Shown in pieces: positions 47,065-59,110 of a stretch of DNA of 64,000 nucleotides. This DNA comes from Owenia fusiformis (taxonomy: Eukaryota > Annelida > Polychaeta > Sabellida > Oweniidae). Below the pieces are notes generated by a model. That model had not been told where the DNA came from and searched no databases. It was given only the letters and a program-made list of their open reading frames with translations. A program made the position numbers and the translations under genes. Position 1 is the stretch's first letter, and every line of letters starts with the position of its first letter. The DNA is taken from contig CAIIXF020000010.1 of NCBI GenBank assembly GCA_903813345.2, forward strand, positions 23,541,740 to 23,605,739, written 5' to 3'.

Positions 47065-48945
47065 GTTAGATATCAAAAAATGTATGTATTAATGATACTT
47101 AAAAAATGGTGCTTTTATATAATATAGCAAGTGAATTTGAACTGACCCCACTATGACTAATATGTCATTGTAATGACATCAGAGAGTCAATAAAACATAT
47201 ATATAATATATATATATATGATAAAAAGATAAATAAACAAAATATGAAAAGATTTAAAAACTAGACATGTTTCTATATTTCCTCAGTAGTTTTTAAATTT
47301 TGATAACAATTCAACAGTTTTATTCAATGTGACTATGACCAAACATGTGACCAAATATATGTAAAATGTATTGTAAATCCATATGATATACATAGTCTTA
47401 TATTCATCCCCAAGCATCACAAGACCCCAAGCCCCTTTACATCTAAAGATTGACATAAACTGTAAAATTGAAAAAGTGAGAGACCCTTGGATTTAGAATG
47501 TCTTGGACTAATATAAATGTAGTCATTCATTATTATATATTATAGCAATAATGGTTTTCCTATTGGCAATTCTAACTGCACATCAGAATGATAGGAATTG
47601 TGGCAATTTGTTTAATGGTGTCTAACTCAGATTCTCTAAGTGCTAATTTGTGTTAATTAGTCTAATTAATTTGGCATTGGGAATGTTGTTATTATCTGTT
47701 GCCAATAGAGTTCTATGGGCCAAAATGATTCTCTCGCATAAAGTAGTTTTGATAAAGCACAAAGGACAACATAAGAAAAACATGAAAAATCATTATAATC
47801 GTTAATCAAAAATTATTATTGATAGTGATTATGCTTAATACCAAGTATTTGGTGTTAATATTGTGATAATACATGTAATTATATCATCTGATTACTCAAC
47901 ATACATGTGGAAATATATGAAAATAGAAAATACAAAAAGCCTGCATACTAACACTTGCATGTATATGTGACATAAAAAACAGAGATTCAACATACTTTCT
48001 CATTACAAGTAAAGTAATAGTTTTAAAAAAGCTTTTTAGATATTTCTGGTTTCCATTTCCAGGAAACATCCAGTAAAGAAATCAAAATATTTGTTGAAGG
48101 GGAAACATAATCTTCACGAGCTCAGTTGCTCTGCTAACATCATTTACCTGCACAGTTCATCATTTAGTCAGAATAGTCTCAAATCTCAATGTTGCAATAA
48201 CCAATTCCCTTCAAAAATATATTGGAAGCATTTCTGAATCTTGGCAAAAATACTAGCATCTTAAACACTATCCGACGATAAGATAATGATTCAATATTCA
48301 AAATTCATGAAGGTTGTCATAGCATTTAAGGATAAAGTGCATTTTAATATTCATGAATTGTAAAGGGTCTCTATCTCGTGGCTTTGGCTAAGATACTGTA
48401 CCTGCTAACGATTACTGGTGGGTTGTTATCTTTCATCTTTGTCTAATTAGTGGCAAATAGCACCTTGTAGATCAGTGGCAACTGTCACTTCTCGCACAGT
48501 TCTAACATAGCTGGTGAAATACCTACCAGTAGCCCAAGCCTCCATTACATAGAAATGCACTTTCAATGATTAAAAGACCAAAACAAGAGAAATTGAGTTC
48601 AAATGATTGATGTTTATGTAGTTGTATTAGCTTGCCTCTTGTGTATTTTTTGTATATTCCCTATAATTATGTTCCAGGTCAAATACAAATGTGTCATTTT
48701 TATCAATTTCAATTAAAGAGGGATAAAAAGGATACTTTCATTCAGCTAGACATTGCATTTAAAGCAATTAATTCTAAACTAATATTATTTCAATGTCTAT
48801 AAGCCTTAACAAAAAGGTGAAGATCTAAGCGCTCATTTTATTTTTTTCACAAAATTTAAATGTACCCCTTTAAAAAAACAAAAAACCATTATCAAACTAA
48901 CATCATTAAGAATAAAACTAATAAGGAAACACTATATGATTGCAG
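47065..48945 (+). other. Gene 1 intron, distal part
   Basis: AT-rich, with a short (TA)n run near 47,198-47,219. I see no exon before the acceptor at 48,945. Confidence 0.6.
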
Positions 48946-49492
48946 ATATAACAGAATTGAATGCCTACAACCTGAACTACTTCTAGAAGATGCACAGTTC
49001 TACCTTATGGGACAAAATGTTCTCAACAGTATACAGGAGTACATAGACAGCACACAACATAGCAGTAAAGCTGCAGTCCAAAACACAATACTTATGAGGC
49101 ACCCTGTCTTCTCAAAAGCATCCGATATCAAAGACAGCAATAAACTCGACAGGGATCTCCTGAAATACTGTCACCATAACAAAATTGGGATATATCTTGG
49201 CGAAGACCTAATCAGGCATGGTATGGTGCGTAAGCCAGTTGAGGATATCAAATGCATTCCCACAGGAATTCACACTAAAACATGTGATGTTTTGAAGTAT
49301 ATTAAAGGTTATAAGACATATGTCACAGAAAAAAATTACATTTTTTTAGATGAACTTGAGGATAAGTCATTACAGTGTATGGAGTGTAAAGTGGTGATTC
49401 CAATAAAACGTGACCTAGGGTGGTGTCACAAGTGTCTTTTGTGTTACAAGTGTCAGGGTCCATGGTGTGTCTCACCAGAAAGTTTCTTATGA
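48946..49492 (+). CDS. T1/cysteine-cluster gene 1, exon 2 (T1 end, HHN block, cysteine cluster)
   Basis: The acceptor ATTGCAG|A joins exon 1 in frame, giving FAR-YNRIECLQPELLLEDAQFYLMG, the KCTD-like end of the T1 domain. Exons of 239 and 547 nt total 786 nt, a 261-residue protein. HHNKI begins near residue 151; a KG-rich segment leads to the cluster at residues 224-254: CMEC, 12 residues, then WCHKC, C, C and C, followed by SPESF and the stop. It is more diverged than genes 2 and 3 but keeps every cluster cysteine. The 18.6 kb intron, swollen by a retrotransposon, is the odd feature. An open frame extends upstream to 48,860 but lies in the intron. The spliced join is inferred from homology and phase, without transcript data. 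Confidence 0.82.
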
Positions 49493-49722
49493 CGCTAATT
49501 AGTCTCAAAGAAATCGCTTTCATAAATAGTCTCAAAGAAATCTCTTTCACAAATGTTTCATAAATAGCCTCAAAAATACTTGTTTTTTGAGAAATATCAC
49601 TCATTAATATTTCTAATTACTAAAAATGAGTCAAAATATTGAATGGGTTATAATCCTACATTCTGTTTGAAATATTACTAGTCTGCCTTACATTTCTATT
49701 ATCAGGTTGTTAAAGAATCTCA

Positions 49723-49728
49723 ATTAAA
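49723..49728 (+). terminator. Possible poly(A) signal of T1/cysteine gene 1
   Basis: ATTAAA lies 231 nt after the stop codon. No AATAAA was seen nearer, so this common variant is the best candidate. Confidence 0.3.
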
Positions 49729-50132
49729 ATGTAGGCTGTGATGTTATCAATTATGCCAAAGATATCTCTCAAGAAAAACATGCTTGCTACTACCTAAATA
49801 GGATTATATTGATTTGCTATAATTATCATAGATTACATCTGATATGCCACTTTTAGAATTTAAAAACTTCCAAATGTTAATCACTATTGAGTAGTCCCAT
49901 GATTTTCCAAGGTTTCTGCTTGAAGACCATGTAAATACTGAACATATATAGACATTGAACAACAGAACCAATCAATATTTGGTTCATAAAGATGTTTTTA
50001 GTTTTTACATATTATTACTGTGATATATGCCTCCCAGTGGAAAAATATGTTTTTGGCAAATCACACATATAACTTCTTACAAAGGAATGTCTTCAGAGGG
50101 TGGTCAGTTTTTTTATTGTTACCCAGTTGAGG

Positions 50133-51642
50133 AAAGGATTGGTATTGATATGGCGTATTGAATTCAACATTGTTTTTCTCGCAAACCAATTATTGAAAAC
50201 ATTCTGAAAAACACGGTCCTTTATATAGGTCACTGATTGACAACAATTTAATGTGAAAATTATTCATATATACATTTCATATTATTGTTTTTCTGAACAA
50301 TTTTTGTTTTTTAGTGCAATTGTTTTTTGTTCCTTTTTACCAATTCTTGAGAATAAAATAATAAAAAAATCTTTCCGAACTTGTTTGAACAAAATAGCAC
50401 ATGCAACATTTTCTTAGACCTCTCAATATTATAGTTATACAAAGGAAAGTTTGGTTCATTTAACAAAAAGTATTCAAAAAATTAAAATACCCCCCCCCCC
50501 CAAAAAAAATATGAAAAATTAAAGTAAACCTTTTATTTCACTAACAAAATACTTTTTTTAAATGAACAAAACTTTCTTTTGTACAATTACAATATTGAGA
50601 GACCTAAACGCGTTGTGTATATGCCATGTTGTTCCAATGAGGTTCGGATAGACGTTTCATTCCGAACATAGAACTTTCATTCCAAACATATGATACTGAG
50701 AACAAAAGAAGTGTCTGATGTGTTTTCTCAAACAATATATAGAAAAGTATATATACAGGGTGTTCACTAAGTAATAACAATAAGTCTCCCATTTTGTCAA
50801 ATTTTAAGGAATCTTCAGTGGCGTCTTTTTGAAAGAAGCCTATTAAAATCATAAAATTAGAAATTTTGTTAAAATATTTTTTTTCCATTTTGGAAATTGT
50901 CTCCAGAATAGAATATGAAAATTTCAATAAGAATGGTTGTTCTATTGGATATATAGAGTAAAAAAACAACTGCATCATTCAACCTGTCTGGGGTACTATA
51001 TATAATAAATATATTTATTTCAAATTAAATTGTTACCATTCAAAAGATGATCAGTAAATTGACGATGTGTTAAATTTTCAAAATTTGTTGATGACTGATT
51101 TAAGAGAAACATCTGTTCAATTCAGTTCGCCATATCAGGGGCATCAGAAGGATTTGCAAAGGGAGGGGGCGGCCTTTGGGTGGGTTGTGCGTGAAGCGTG
51201 GATCGGGGGCATGCCCCAGAAAATTTTCAAATTTAGACCCTCTCTGGTGCATTCTGACCATATCTCAGCACAATATTCCCAATAATAAAAAATTGTGTTT
51301 TTAGAAAACTACCTTGACTTTGACTAAAAAACTTTGATTTTTACTATAATATACATTTTGCACTTATTTTTCTAAGTAGCTTATTTACATACTGTATGGG
51401 TTCCTGAGAAACTATGGTATAGAATTAAATATAATATGAGAAATGAGATCTTCTATGCTTGATGTAGACTAGATAATGACATAGTATCATTTCTGTCATT
51501 ATTACACTTTGACTTTACTTAGCTCCAGAGCTTTCAATTCTAGGCTCCGTTTCAAATGTAAAAAGATCTGGGAAAAGGGGGGGGTGGTCGCACCCAACGC
51601 ACTCCCCCTTCTAACGCCAATGCATATTGATACCAATCCTTT
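50133..51642. mobile_element. 1.5-kb inverted-repeat element, relative of 4,613-5,165
   Basis: AAAGGATTGGTATTGATATGG at the left and CATATTGATACCAATCCTTT at the right are inverted ends. The left 600 nt matches the truncated copy in the UBA6 intron. Compared with that copy, about 250 nt beginning TACAGGGTGTTCACTAAGTA (50,754 to about 51,003) is extra, a probable later insertion. The interior near 51,150-51,250 and 51,570-51,610 is unusually G/C-rich. Confidence 0.75.
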
Positions 51643-51654
51643 AGAAAGTCAACT

Positions 51655-53070
51655 GGAAAATATGGGACCAGGGTCCAGGGAAAGGTGACTTTCAAATAAT
51701 TAGAACAATTAGAATGTTTTCAGCAGTTAACTCATATAACAATAGAAACTACATTGTAATGGCTCAAATATTACAGTAAAACCTCTCAAGTATTGTAAAA
51801 CCTTTGTTAGTTAAATGTTATTGGGATGTTAAAAAGGGTTTTTACAACAAACAAGTGCTCAGCTTGATGGTTTTTACCGTTTGAAACAGGAATATATCCC
51901 TATTTTACATTCATAGAATTATGGTAAATCAAGTATTATCGTTATGTTAAAATCTATTTTATAGTCTACATGTTATTACTTTATTTTTAATGTTGAAAAT
52001 ATTATGTAATCTTTGTAGTGTAGAATGTACCAAATAAAAAAGAAAAACTGTATGTGCATTTTGATGCAGCTATTATATTTTGTGAAGCTTAATTCATATT
52101 GTGCAACAATGTTGTGCATTTGCATTGAGACAATGTAAACCTACAGTAAAGAAGCCTATGTGCTTTTATGTATATGGGTAATCAATATAAAATCATAAAG
52201 ACAAGAGAATTGTTGTTTGTTATATAAAACTGTTTGTTATATTAAATTATTTGAGGTTTTGAATAGTTTTCACAAATGCGTGAGTATTCAAGGCATTATT
52301 ATGTCCAAATCTGATAACCAGAATTTGATAGTTTTTCTATTTTTTTTTATTTTGCACAAAATAATTAAATTATATTAATAAATAGATTTTTTTCTCTCAC
52401 TTGACAGACATGTAGCCACTGATAAGAAGACCAAGTATGTTATAGTCACCTTGGCATTGTTCCAGTCTAGCTTGACACAACACTTGACACATTCATTGCT
52501 TTTTATGAAAGACTAATGTAAACTTATTAAATGCATATCAAAATATTGACATTCTTCCAAATACCTATTTCTGTCAATTTCTGTCTGCCTGTTTGACCTG
52601 GTAATCATATCAGGCACCACCTCTGACTCCCACTTACAAATTGAAGTTTGAGAAAATGGCATTAAGCCAAATGACAATGAGACTTTGGGTTCAGACTTTG
52701 TGTTTAAACTTACATAATATGGGTGAACATTCTGTGGACCCATGCAATTAATGGGAGGGCCATCATTAGTATACAGGTATTGTCTGGTATTGTTCAATAA
52801 ATTATTCTGGAAAAAGTGGAGGGAATGGTTGGGAGGCTGGGTAAATGTTATTCAATTGGGGGTTTGTTTTTTGTGAAATAAAATGAAACCAATTAACTTT
52901 ATCTGATAACATGAACCAATTGCATGTATAAAATTATAAAAAGAAATATGTATGAAGTATGTACATGTATTTTATCCTGTTTCGACACTTAGTCTAACTT
53001 GACCTAATGATAACACTAAAGTTAACAGTGATAAGAAACAAAACAAAAACAAAGATAATGTGTCTTTAAT
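51655..53070. other. Intergenic between T1/cysteine genes 1 and 2
   Basis: No gene I can support. After a good acceptor-like TCTCTCACTTGACAG at 52,407 there is a short open stretch, and a 94-codon minus-strand ORF spans 52,513-52,797; neither shows a known domain. A decayed CAGTAAAACCT-type word lies near 51,774. Confidence 0.5.
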
Positions 53071-53075
53071 AGCTC

Positions 53076-53083
53076 TATATAAG
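53076..53083 (+). promoter_or_regulatory. Candidate TATA box of T1/cysteine gene 2
   Basis: TATATAAG lies 125 nt before a strong donor (TTTTG|GTAAGT, exon end 53,207), consistent with a short leader exon starting about 53,105. The ATG at 53,088 would then precede the transcript start. Confidence 0.4.
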
Positions 53084-53595
53084 TGTGATGGCACCAATTA
53101 AGCAGCCAAAAAGAGATTCAAATCTTTGGCATATAAGCTCCAAGGAACAAGGGGAAGACATCAACTTGCAAATATCGGTTCTCTGCAAAGCAACATTTTG
53201 CCTTTTGGTAAGTGATTCCATAATTGTTGCATTATTGTATGATTCAATAATTACATATAATTGTATTAACGTTAATTTGCAAAATAGAATTGATCAAAAA
53301 CAATTTTTACATAAAAAGTTGATGCATTCTTTTTATGTAAATCAAACTTTACAATTAATGATTCTAAAATTAAAATTTAAGGATCGCATAACATAAAAAA
53401 TATTAATAATTCTAAAGTATATTTTATTATGAATGTAGAATTTAAACAGGTTTTATAGTGCAAGCATGTTGGAAAGGTGTGTGGCATGCATCGGAAAAGT
53501 CAAAGATGCATTGCATGCACCTGTGATACCACAACAGAATCAGCTCAAATCCTCTATTTCAGGTTATCCGTATATCAGGCAATATATCAGGCAAA

Positions 53596-54723
53596 ATGGG
53601 AGAAACAGTAAAACTGAATGTAGGGGGAACAGTGATGGAAACGAGCACTGAAAATTTGGAAAAACTGGGGCTATCAGCATTGCTATCCCAGAAGGCATCG
53701 AATGATGGAGCAATATTTATCGACCAAGATTCAAACATGTTTAAAGTGCTACTGACTTGGGCAAGGTAAATGAGCCAAAAACTAAATGTATTTATAAACA
53801 TTTATTTTTTATACTTACAAAATGCATATAACAAAACTTTTTCATTTTTTACACATACATACATGTATATGTAGTAAAACCTGTATATATGAAACACCGT
53901 TGGTGCCTCTAAAAGGTGTTCCACTTGGGGGGGGGGGGTGTTGCCCTTACAGAGGTTATTTCAACATAAAGTCAATTGGTTATGAGACTATGGAACGTTT
54001 CTACTTCTGAGGTGTTCCATTTTATAGGTTTTACTCTATTTCATTGACTCAGTGGGTGATGGAGGTTCTTATGATGACTAAGTTACATTTTTTAAATCAC
54101 AATTCTCTTTCTTTTTCCTGATTCATGCATGAATTTACCTGACTAAATGTGTCATATTATGACATTTCAGGGTAGGCGTGTTAGAAGTCCCAGAGGGGGT
54201 AATGACTGTCAAGCAACTTGTTGCTATGGCGAAATCTCTAAAAGTCAATGAAGATGTCATGCATGCCATTAATGATCACGCCAATCATATTAACTCCAAA
54301 CAATATATCAAAGAAATAGAAAATAGGCTTGATTATGATATGAAAGATGATATAAAAGACCCTCATGTTGATCTAGCACACCATAATATAATCGAAATAG
54401 AGCACAAATTTCTCAGACGAGATTGTAAAGACACACGCTTTTGGAACATGGTTAACATCTCTTGCATTCGACATTTCAGCCACATTCGTGATACTCCAGA
54501 CATAATGACCCATTTTAAAGGGTGTAAAAATAAAATATTTGTCTACAAATATGAAATGAAGAACATGAGTGTTGAATGCAAGATATGTAGACGGGAATTC
54601 CCTATAGAACCCAATTTGGGGTGGTGTCATAAGTGTCAGAAATGTGTGTCATGCCAGAACAATACGCTGTGTGTCAGTCCTGAGAGCTTTAATAGAATAG
54701 ATGAACCATATTCTCTCTCATAG
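53596..54723 (+). CDS. T1/cysteine-cluster gene 2 (two coding exons, 240 residues)
   Basis: Exon 1 is 53,596-53,765 and exon 2 is 54,171-54,723. The intron (GCAAG|GTAAAT...TTTCAG|GGTAGG) is in phase 2 and the join is 723 nt. MGETVKLNVGGTVMETSTENL at the start is a KCTD-type T1 domain without the N-terminal tail of gene 1; the T1 fold ends near VEVPEGVMTVKQLVAMAKSL. A conserved HHN-x-I block, IxCI, and KG..K.FVYKYE follow, then the cluster at residues 193-224 (CKIC, 12 residues, WCHKC, C, C, C) and SPESF, with a 10-residue tail. AATAAA at 54,737 comes 14 nt after the stop. A leader exon ending at 53,207 splices in frame to an acceptor at 53,562, so up to 51 more N-terminal residues are possible (ATG 53,088). 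Function unknown; an oligomeric adaptor is an inference from the T1 domain. Confidence 0.85.
53876..54035. mobile_element. AGTAAAACCTGT MITE inside the gene 2 intron
   Basis: AGTAAAACCTGTATATATGAAACACC and its inverted partner GGTGTTCCATTTTATAGGTTTTACT enclose a short interior with a G-run. It resembles the element at 20,570-20,719 and occupies a good part of the 405-bp intron. Confidence 0.75.
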
Positions 54724-54736
54724 ATGGTTATACTAC

Positions 54737-54742
54737 AATAAA
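54737..54742 (+). terminator. Possible poly(A) signal of T1/cysteine gene 2
   Basis: AATAAA begins 14 nt after the stop codon. Further AATAAA hexamers near 54,880-54,892 may be used instead. Confidence 0.4.
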
Positions 54743-55057
54743 TGTACTATACACCACACTTTTTCAATGAATCAAATCAATTCCAAAAATCAAGAAAAAA
54801 TAGGGCATTCATAGGCATATTTCACTTTCAAATTATTAGTGTGTACTTCTGATGAAAAACAATCATTAGTTTAAATCTATAATAAATAAAATGTTTACCT
54901 TTGAAAAGTCCCAGGGACTTTGTAGTCTGAGACATCTCCTTCAGGAGAATATGAAAGACCTTTTCATTTATTAGAGAGAATCTGGAAGATTAGTAATATG
55001 TGTACATGTAATATAGAACTTCATCTAAACTAAAGAATATCAACCTCTAGTCATCAT

Positions 55058-55975
55058 TTAAAGGGCTTGGTCTAACTCTGGCCCATATACCACATTTAAA
55101 GGGCTTGGTCTAACTCTGGCCCATACATGTTATACCATATTTAAAGGGCTTGGTCTAACTCTGGCCCATATACCACATTTAAAGGGCTTGGTCTAACTCT
55201 GGCCCATATACCACATTTAAAGGGCTTGGTCTAACTATGGCCCATATACCACATTTAAAGGGCTTGGTCTAACTATGGCCCATATACCACATTTAAAGGG
55301 CTTGGTCTAACTCTGGCCCATATACCACATTTAAAGGGCTTGGTCTAACTCTGGCCCATATACCACATTTAAAGGGCTTGGTCTAACTCTGGCCCATATA
55401 CCACATTTAAAGGGCTTGGTCTAACTATGGCCCATATACCAAATTTAAAGGGCTTGGTCTAACTCTGGCCCATATACCACATTTAAAGGGCTTGGTCTAA
55501 CTATGGCCCATATACCACATTTAAAGGGCTTGGTCTAACTATGGCCCATATACCACATTTAAAGGGCTTGGTCTAACTCTGGCCCATATACCACATTTAA
55601 AGGGCTTGGTCTAACTCTGGCCCATATACCACATTTAAAGGGCTTGGTCTAACTATGGCCCATATACCACATTTAAAGGGCTTGGTCTAACTCCGGCTCA
55701 TATACCACATTTAAAGGGCTTGGTCTAACTCTGGCCCATATACCACATTTAAAGGGCTTGGTCTAACTATGGCCCATATACCACATTTAAAGGGCTTGGT
55801 CTAACTCCGGCTCATATACCACATTTAAAGGGCTTGGTCTAACTCTGGCCCATATACCACATTTAAAGGGCTTGGTCTAACTATGGCCCATATACCACAT
55901 TTAAAGGGCTTGGTCTAACTCCGGCTCATATACCACATTTAAAGGGCTTGGTCTAACTCTGGCCCATATACTACA
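55058..55975 (+). repeat. 38-bp minisatellite between genes 2 and 3, about 24 copies
   Basis: The unit is ATTTAAAGGGCTTGGTCTAA followed by CTCTGGCCCATATACCAC. Three unit types (CTCTGGCCC, CTATGGCCC, CTCCGGCTC) recur; the block CTCCGGCTC, CTCTGGCCC, CTATGGCCC repeats as a 114-bp trimer from about 55,690 to 55,960. Confidence 0.97.
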
Positions 55976-55979
55976 ATGT

Positions 55980-58200
55980 TTGCAACCATGCAATACCAAT
56001 ACTAGTCTAATAGTCTTTTTTCCCCTTTTTTAAATATATTCCTTTCAATATTTATGTTCATGCTAAACAATCTTTTCAAAAAAAGATTAAATTAATGTTT
56101 GCGATTGTTGTGTTTATGGTCTAATAATGGTGCAAGTTGTCATTTTTTATTATTGTTTTTCAGTTTTGATATATTTTAAGATCAGAGTTAGGTACTTTAA
56201 AATGTATGTTGCACGGAATAAATATTTTGTATGTTATTTTACATTTCATTTTTCATTTTCTTAAACATTATATGTATCATAAAATCATATTATCACAATG
56301 AAGTCTTCAACCATTCAACTGACATAAATATCATCACAACATGTTATAAATACATGTACTTGTAAAGAATTATAATAGTAAAAATGTTGCACATTGTATT
56401 TTTAAAATAATATCTATAAATTAAAGCTCTTATATTTTATAATGTATACACTGTATATACCTGAATACTTGTAAATACTGTGAATATTTCCATATTTATA
56501 AATAAAGTTATATTTTTAAAACAAATGTGATTCTTTATACTTAAATATACAGTAGTAAATATTAGCAATATAAACAGATACTGTGTAAGTGGTGATTTTG
56601 CCAAGATGAAAATGAACACTTAATTATTTTAGCTATTTCACTATTTTACCGGCTGTCACCATAATAGATAAAATTTTGTATATAAAATTATATCTCACAC
56701 AGTATCTGAAAACATACCTAAATATGTCTACTATTGAACTAAAACTAAAAGCTAAGCTATAGTCACATCAGAGTAGTTCCTGCACATATCATTTACATGA
56801 CCAAAACTCCAACAGCCTTTGTTACTTTCTGTTAACTACCTTAACCTAACTAAATGAATAAACACAAGGAGCACATGTGTCTCGAACTCGCAACCTCGTG
56901 GTTACGGCACCCAATCGCCTAGCCTGAACGTGCTGGCGCTCAAGCCCTCTCGGCTTACTCAACATAGGCAAAAGATAGGCAAAATTAATTAAATATTCTT
57001 TTTCAATTTTGTCTAAGCTTTTTGAAAACAACTATGCTGGATATATTTTAATGTACCATTTAAGATTTTCACCCTAAAATTGTGTCTTTTCAACTGATTA
57101 ATGTTGTGCATCTGAAGGATCACCCATTCCTGTCCAATCACCGGGGCGTAAATATTACACCTCCATGCAGGATGTGTTTGTCATGATAAAAATATATATC
57201 ATATAGATGCTGATAACCAGGCGCAAAGTTGAAATGTAATTATACAACAGTTTGTAAATAAAAAAGCTGTAAATCATTAAAATTTCTTTTCCTTTCGTTT
57301 TGAATTAGGTCAACTCAAAGTAAATGGTGTGTTGTTGATTTGTTGTCATATTTTTGCACGTATACATTATGTTACATATTGGCAGTTTATAATTGTTTAT
57401 TGTTTCATAATTTTGAGTTTTTTTTTAACTCTGTAGTTGAGCCTACATGTATCTATGATAACCAAAAGAAATAGTCGGACTGAAATAATAAAAAATGAAA
57501 AGAAATAGTCCCTCCAAGACACAAATTAAAGGTGACCTTCTACCTGACTACCTGACCTTTTATACAATGTTCAAAATCTAATCAAAACATGACAAAGTGT
57601 CACCACGACCTGGTAAGATGTTGCATAAAAGGGGAACAATTTGACTGATAAACACAGAACACCAGACACACAAAGTAACTACAATATGTCATGATTTCTT
57701 GAAAGTGACATTAAAGTAATGATAATGACAAGAAAACATTTACAGATAAATACAAAAAGAGGCTACATATTTTAATAATCCTATTCAGGTTACACAAAGT
57801 TGATAGACTATCATCCTAGAAATAACTAAATCTATAAAGAGGGAGATTGTAAGAGGTTCTTCAAAAAGCAAATTTACCAAACTAACATGCAGAAAGGGAT
57901 CTTTAAAATTCTAAGCTTCTGACATGATTTTTAAAAATTTCCATTACTAATACTAAACCTACCCAAATCTCCTGGTATAAACGTAAATAAACATATCATA
58001 AATTTAGCTCTCTAAGAGTAATGAAGTCAGGATCAAGGTGACAATGTGACCCTTAAAAAAACTAAGGTAATGATCACTCAATGATTGAACTAATAATTTA
58101 TTAGCAAAAGAGAGGTAAACAAGCCAAGACTACACACTCATACAGGTTACATGATCAAAACGTTTCCTAATCCACATCTAACATAAGAGGACAAGAATAA
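55980..58200. other. Intergenic between genes 2 and 3
   Basis: AT-rich, without a supported gene apart from the SINE-like relic at 56,865-56,962. The 60-codon ORFs here show no domain and sit in low-complexity sequence. Confidence 0.5.
56865..56962 (-). repeat. tRNA-derived SINE relic
   Basis: Read on the minus strand: TTGAGCGCCAGCACGTTCAGG (A-box-like), GGCGATTGGGTGCC, then GGTTGCGAGTTCGAGAC (B-box-like), about 60 nt apart. The T-arm no longer pairs properly and there is no acceptor stem, so this is not a working tRNA gene. It is markedly more GC-rich than its surroundings. Confidence 0.5.
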
Positions 58201-58206
58201 AACCAG

Positions 58207-58267
58207 CCAATCGTGGATCAGGAAACAGTCACATGATATAAACAAGATAGGCTTGTATCCTATAAAG
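58207..58267 (+). promoter_or_regulatory. Candidate promoter of T1/cysteine gene 3 (CCAAT and TATA)
   Basis: CCAAT at 58,207-58,211 and TATAAAG at 58,261-58,267 are well spaced upstream of a leader exon that ends at a strong donor (CACTG|GTGAGT, exon end 58,461). Transcription would start near 58,290. Confidence 0.45.
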
Positions 58268-58289
58268 CTCTGTGTCGTGACATCACTAA

Positions 58290-58461
58290 ATGAAATCAAT
58301 AGCACATGATGCTGGTATATTGGACTGCATAGAGCCAGACATTAATATTACTTCAGCATCACTCAGCATCAGCAGCCATCCAGCTAGATGAAACAGAATA
58401 AATTCAATATTGCATTACACTTACTGCAAGCTGACAAGGAAACAGAAGCATTTCCTCACTG
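58290..58461 (+). other. Probable leader exon of T1/cysteine gene 3
   Basis: Lies between the candidate TATA box and the GTGAGT donor. It contains a 24-codon frame open to the donor (ATG at 58,388). Its 3' end (AGAAGCATTTCCTCACTG) looks like that of the gene 2 leader (AGCAACATTTTGCCTTTTG), supporting common descent. Mostly untranslated in my reading; the start site is estimated. Confidence 0.4.
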
Positions 58462-59110
58462 GTGAGTCATTTAGATTAACAATAACTACATTTTATGTTA
58501 TATTTTCCTTGACTTTAACAATATGCTATTCAATATTATATTGTAATATTGTATAACAGACAACTGTATAGAGTTACTATGAGAATATTACAATATCTGT
58601 GCATTGTTTAAAACAGAATCTGATCATTCTGTGATCTTAGATTGATAAACACAGAACATGTTAATAGCATTTGAAGTTAAATATTGTTATAACACGAGAG
58701 TGATGTTTTTGATTATATTCTATTCAATTTGATTTAATATTTCTGACTAGCTATTTCTTGAATTATTTTTCTCTATCAATTTCAAAGACCAATTAGATAT
58801 TAACTTAAAAGACTTGATAAATTCATAATGTCATTCAAAGGGAATATGCCAAATCAGATACTGCAAGCTTTCCTTTTTTCTATGATTGTGAAAACTTAAA
58901 CATAAATGAAAACCTATACAAAAACATTAGCAGAAGTAAATTCATGCTTTTCCAGAAAAAACAAATCTCGAAGACGTGGTTTTGGATTACATAGTAATTG
59001 ATAAATGAGTCAGAATGTGGCCAAAATTTGAAATACCAGAAGTGCATGCACATAAGGTCCCTTCTGCACCACCCTGTGAACAAATCTTCTCTGGGGTAAA
59101 GGCGACCATT

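Noticed and set aside
48860-48945. N-terminal extension of the cysteine-cluster ORF
   Set aside because: It lies upstream of a good acceptor; the paralogues show that this exon starts at the splice site.
52400-52797. Possible exon after TCTCTCACTTGACAG and the 94-codon minus-strand ORF
   Set aside because: No recognisable domain and no partner exon; splice-like strings are common in AT-rich DNA.
56865-56962. Functional tRNA gene
   Set aside because: A- and B-box-like strings are present, but there is no acceptor stem or properly paired T-arm; better explained as a SINE relic.
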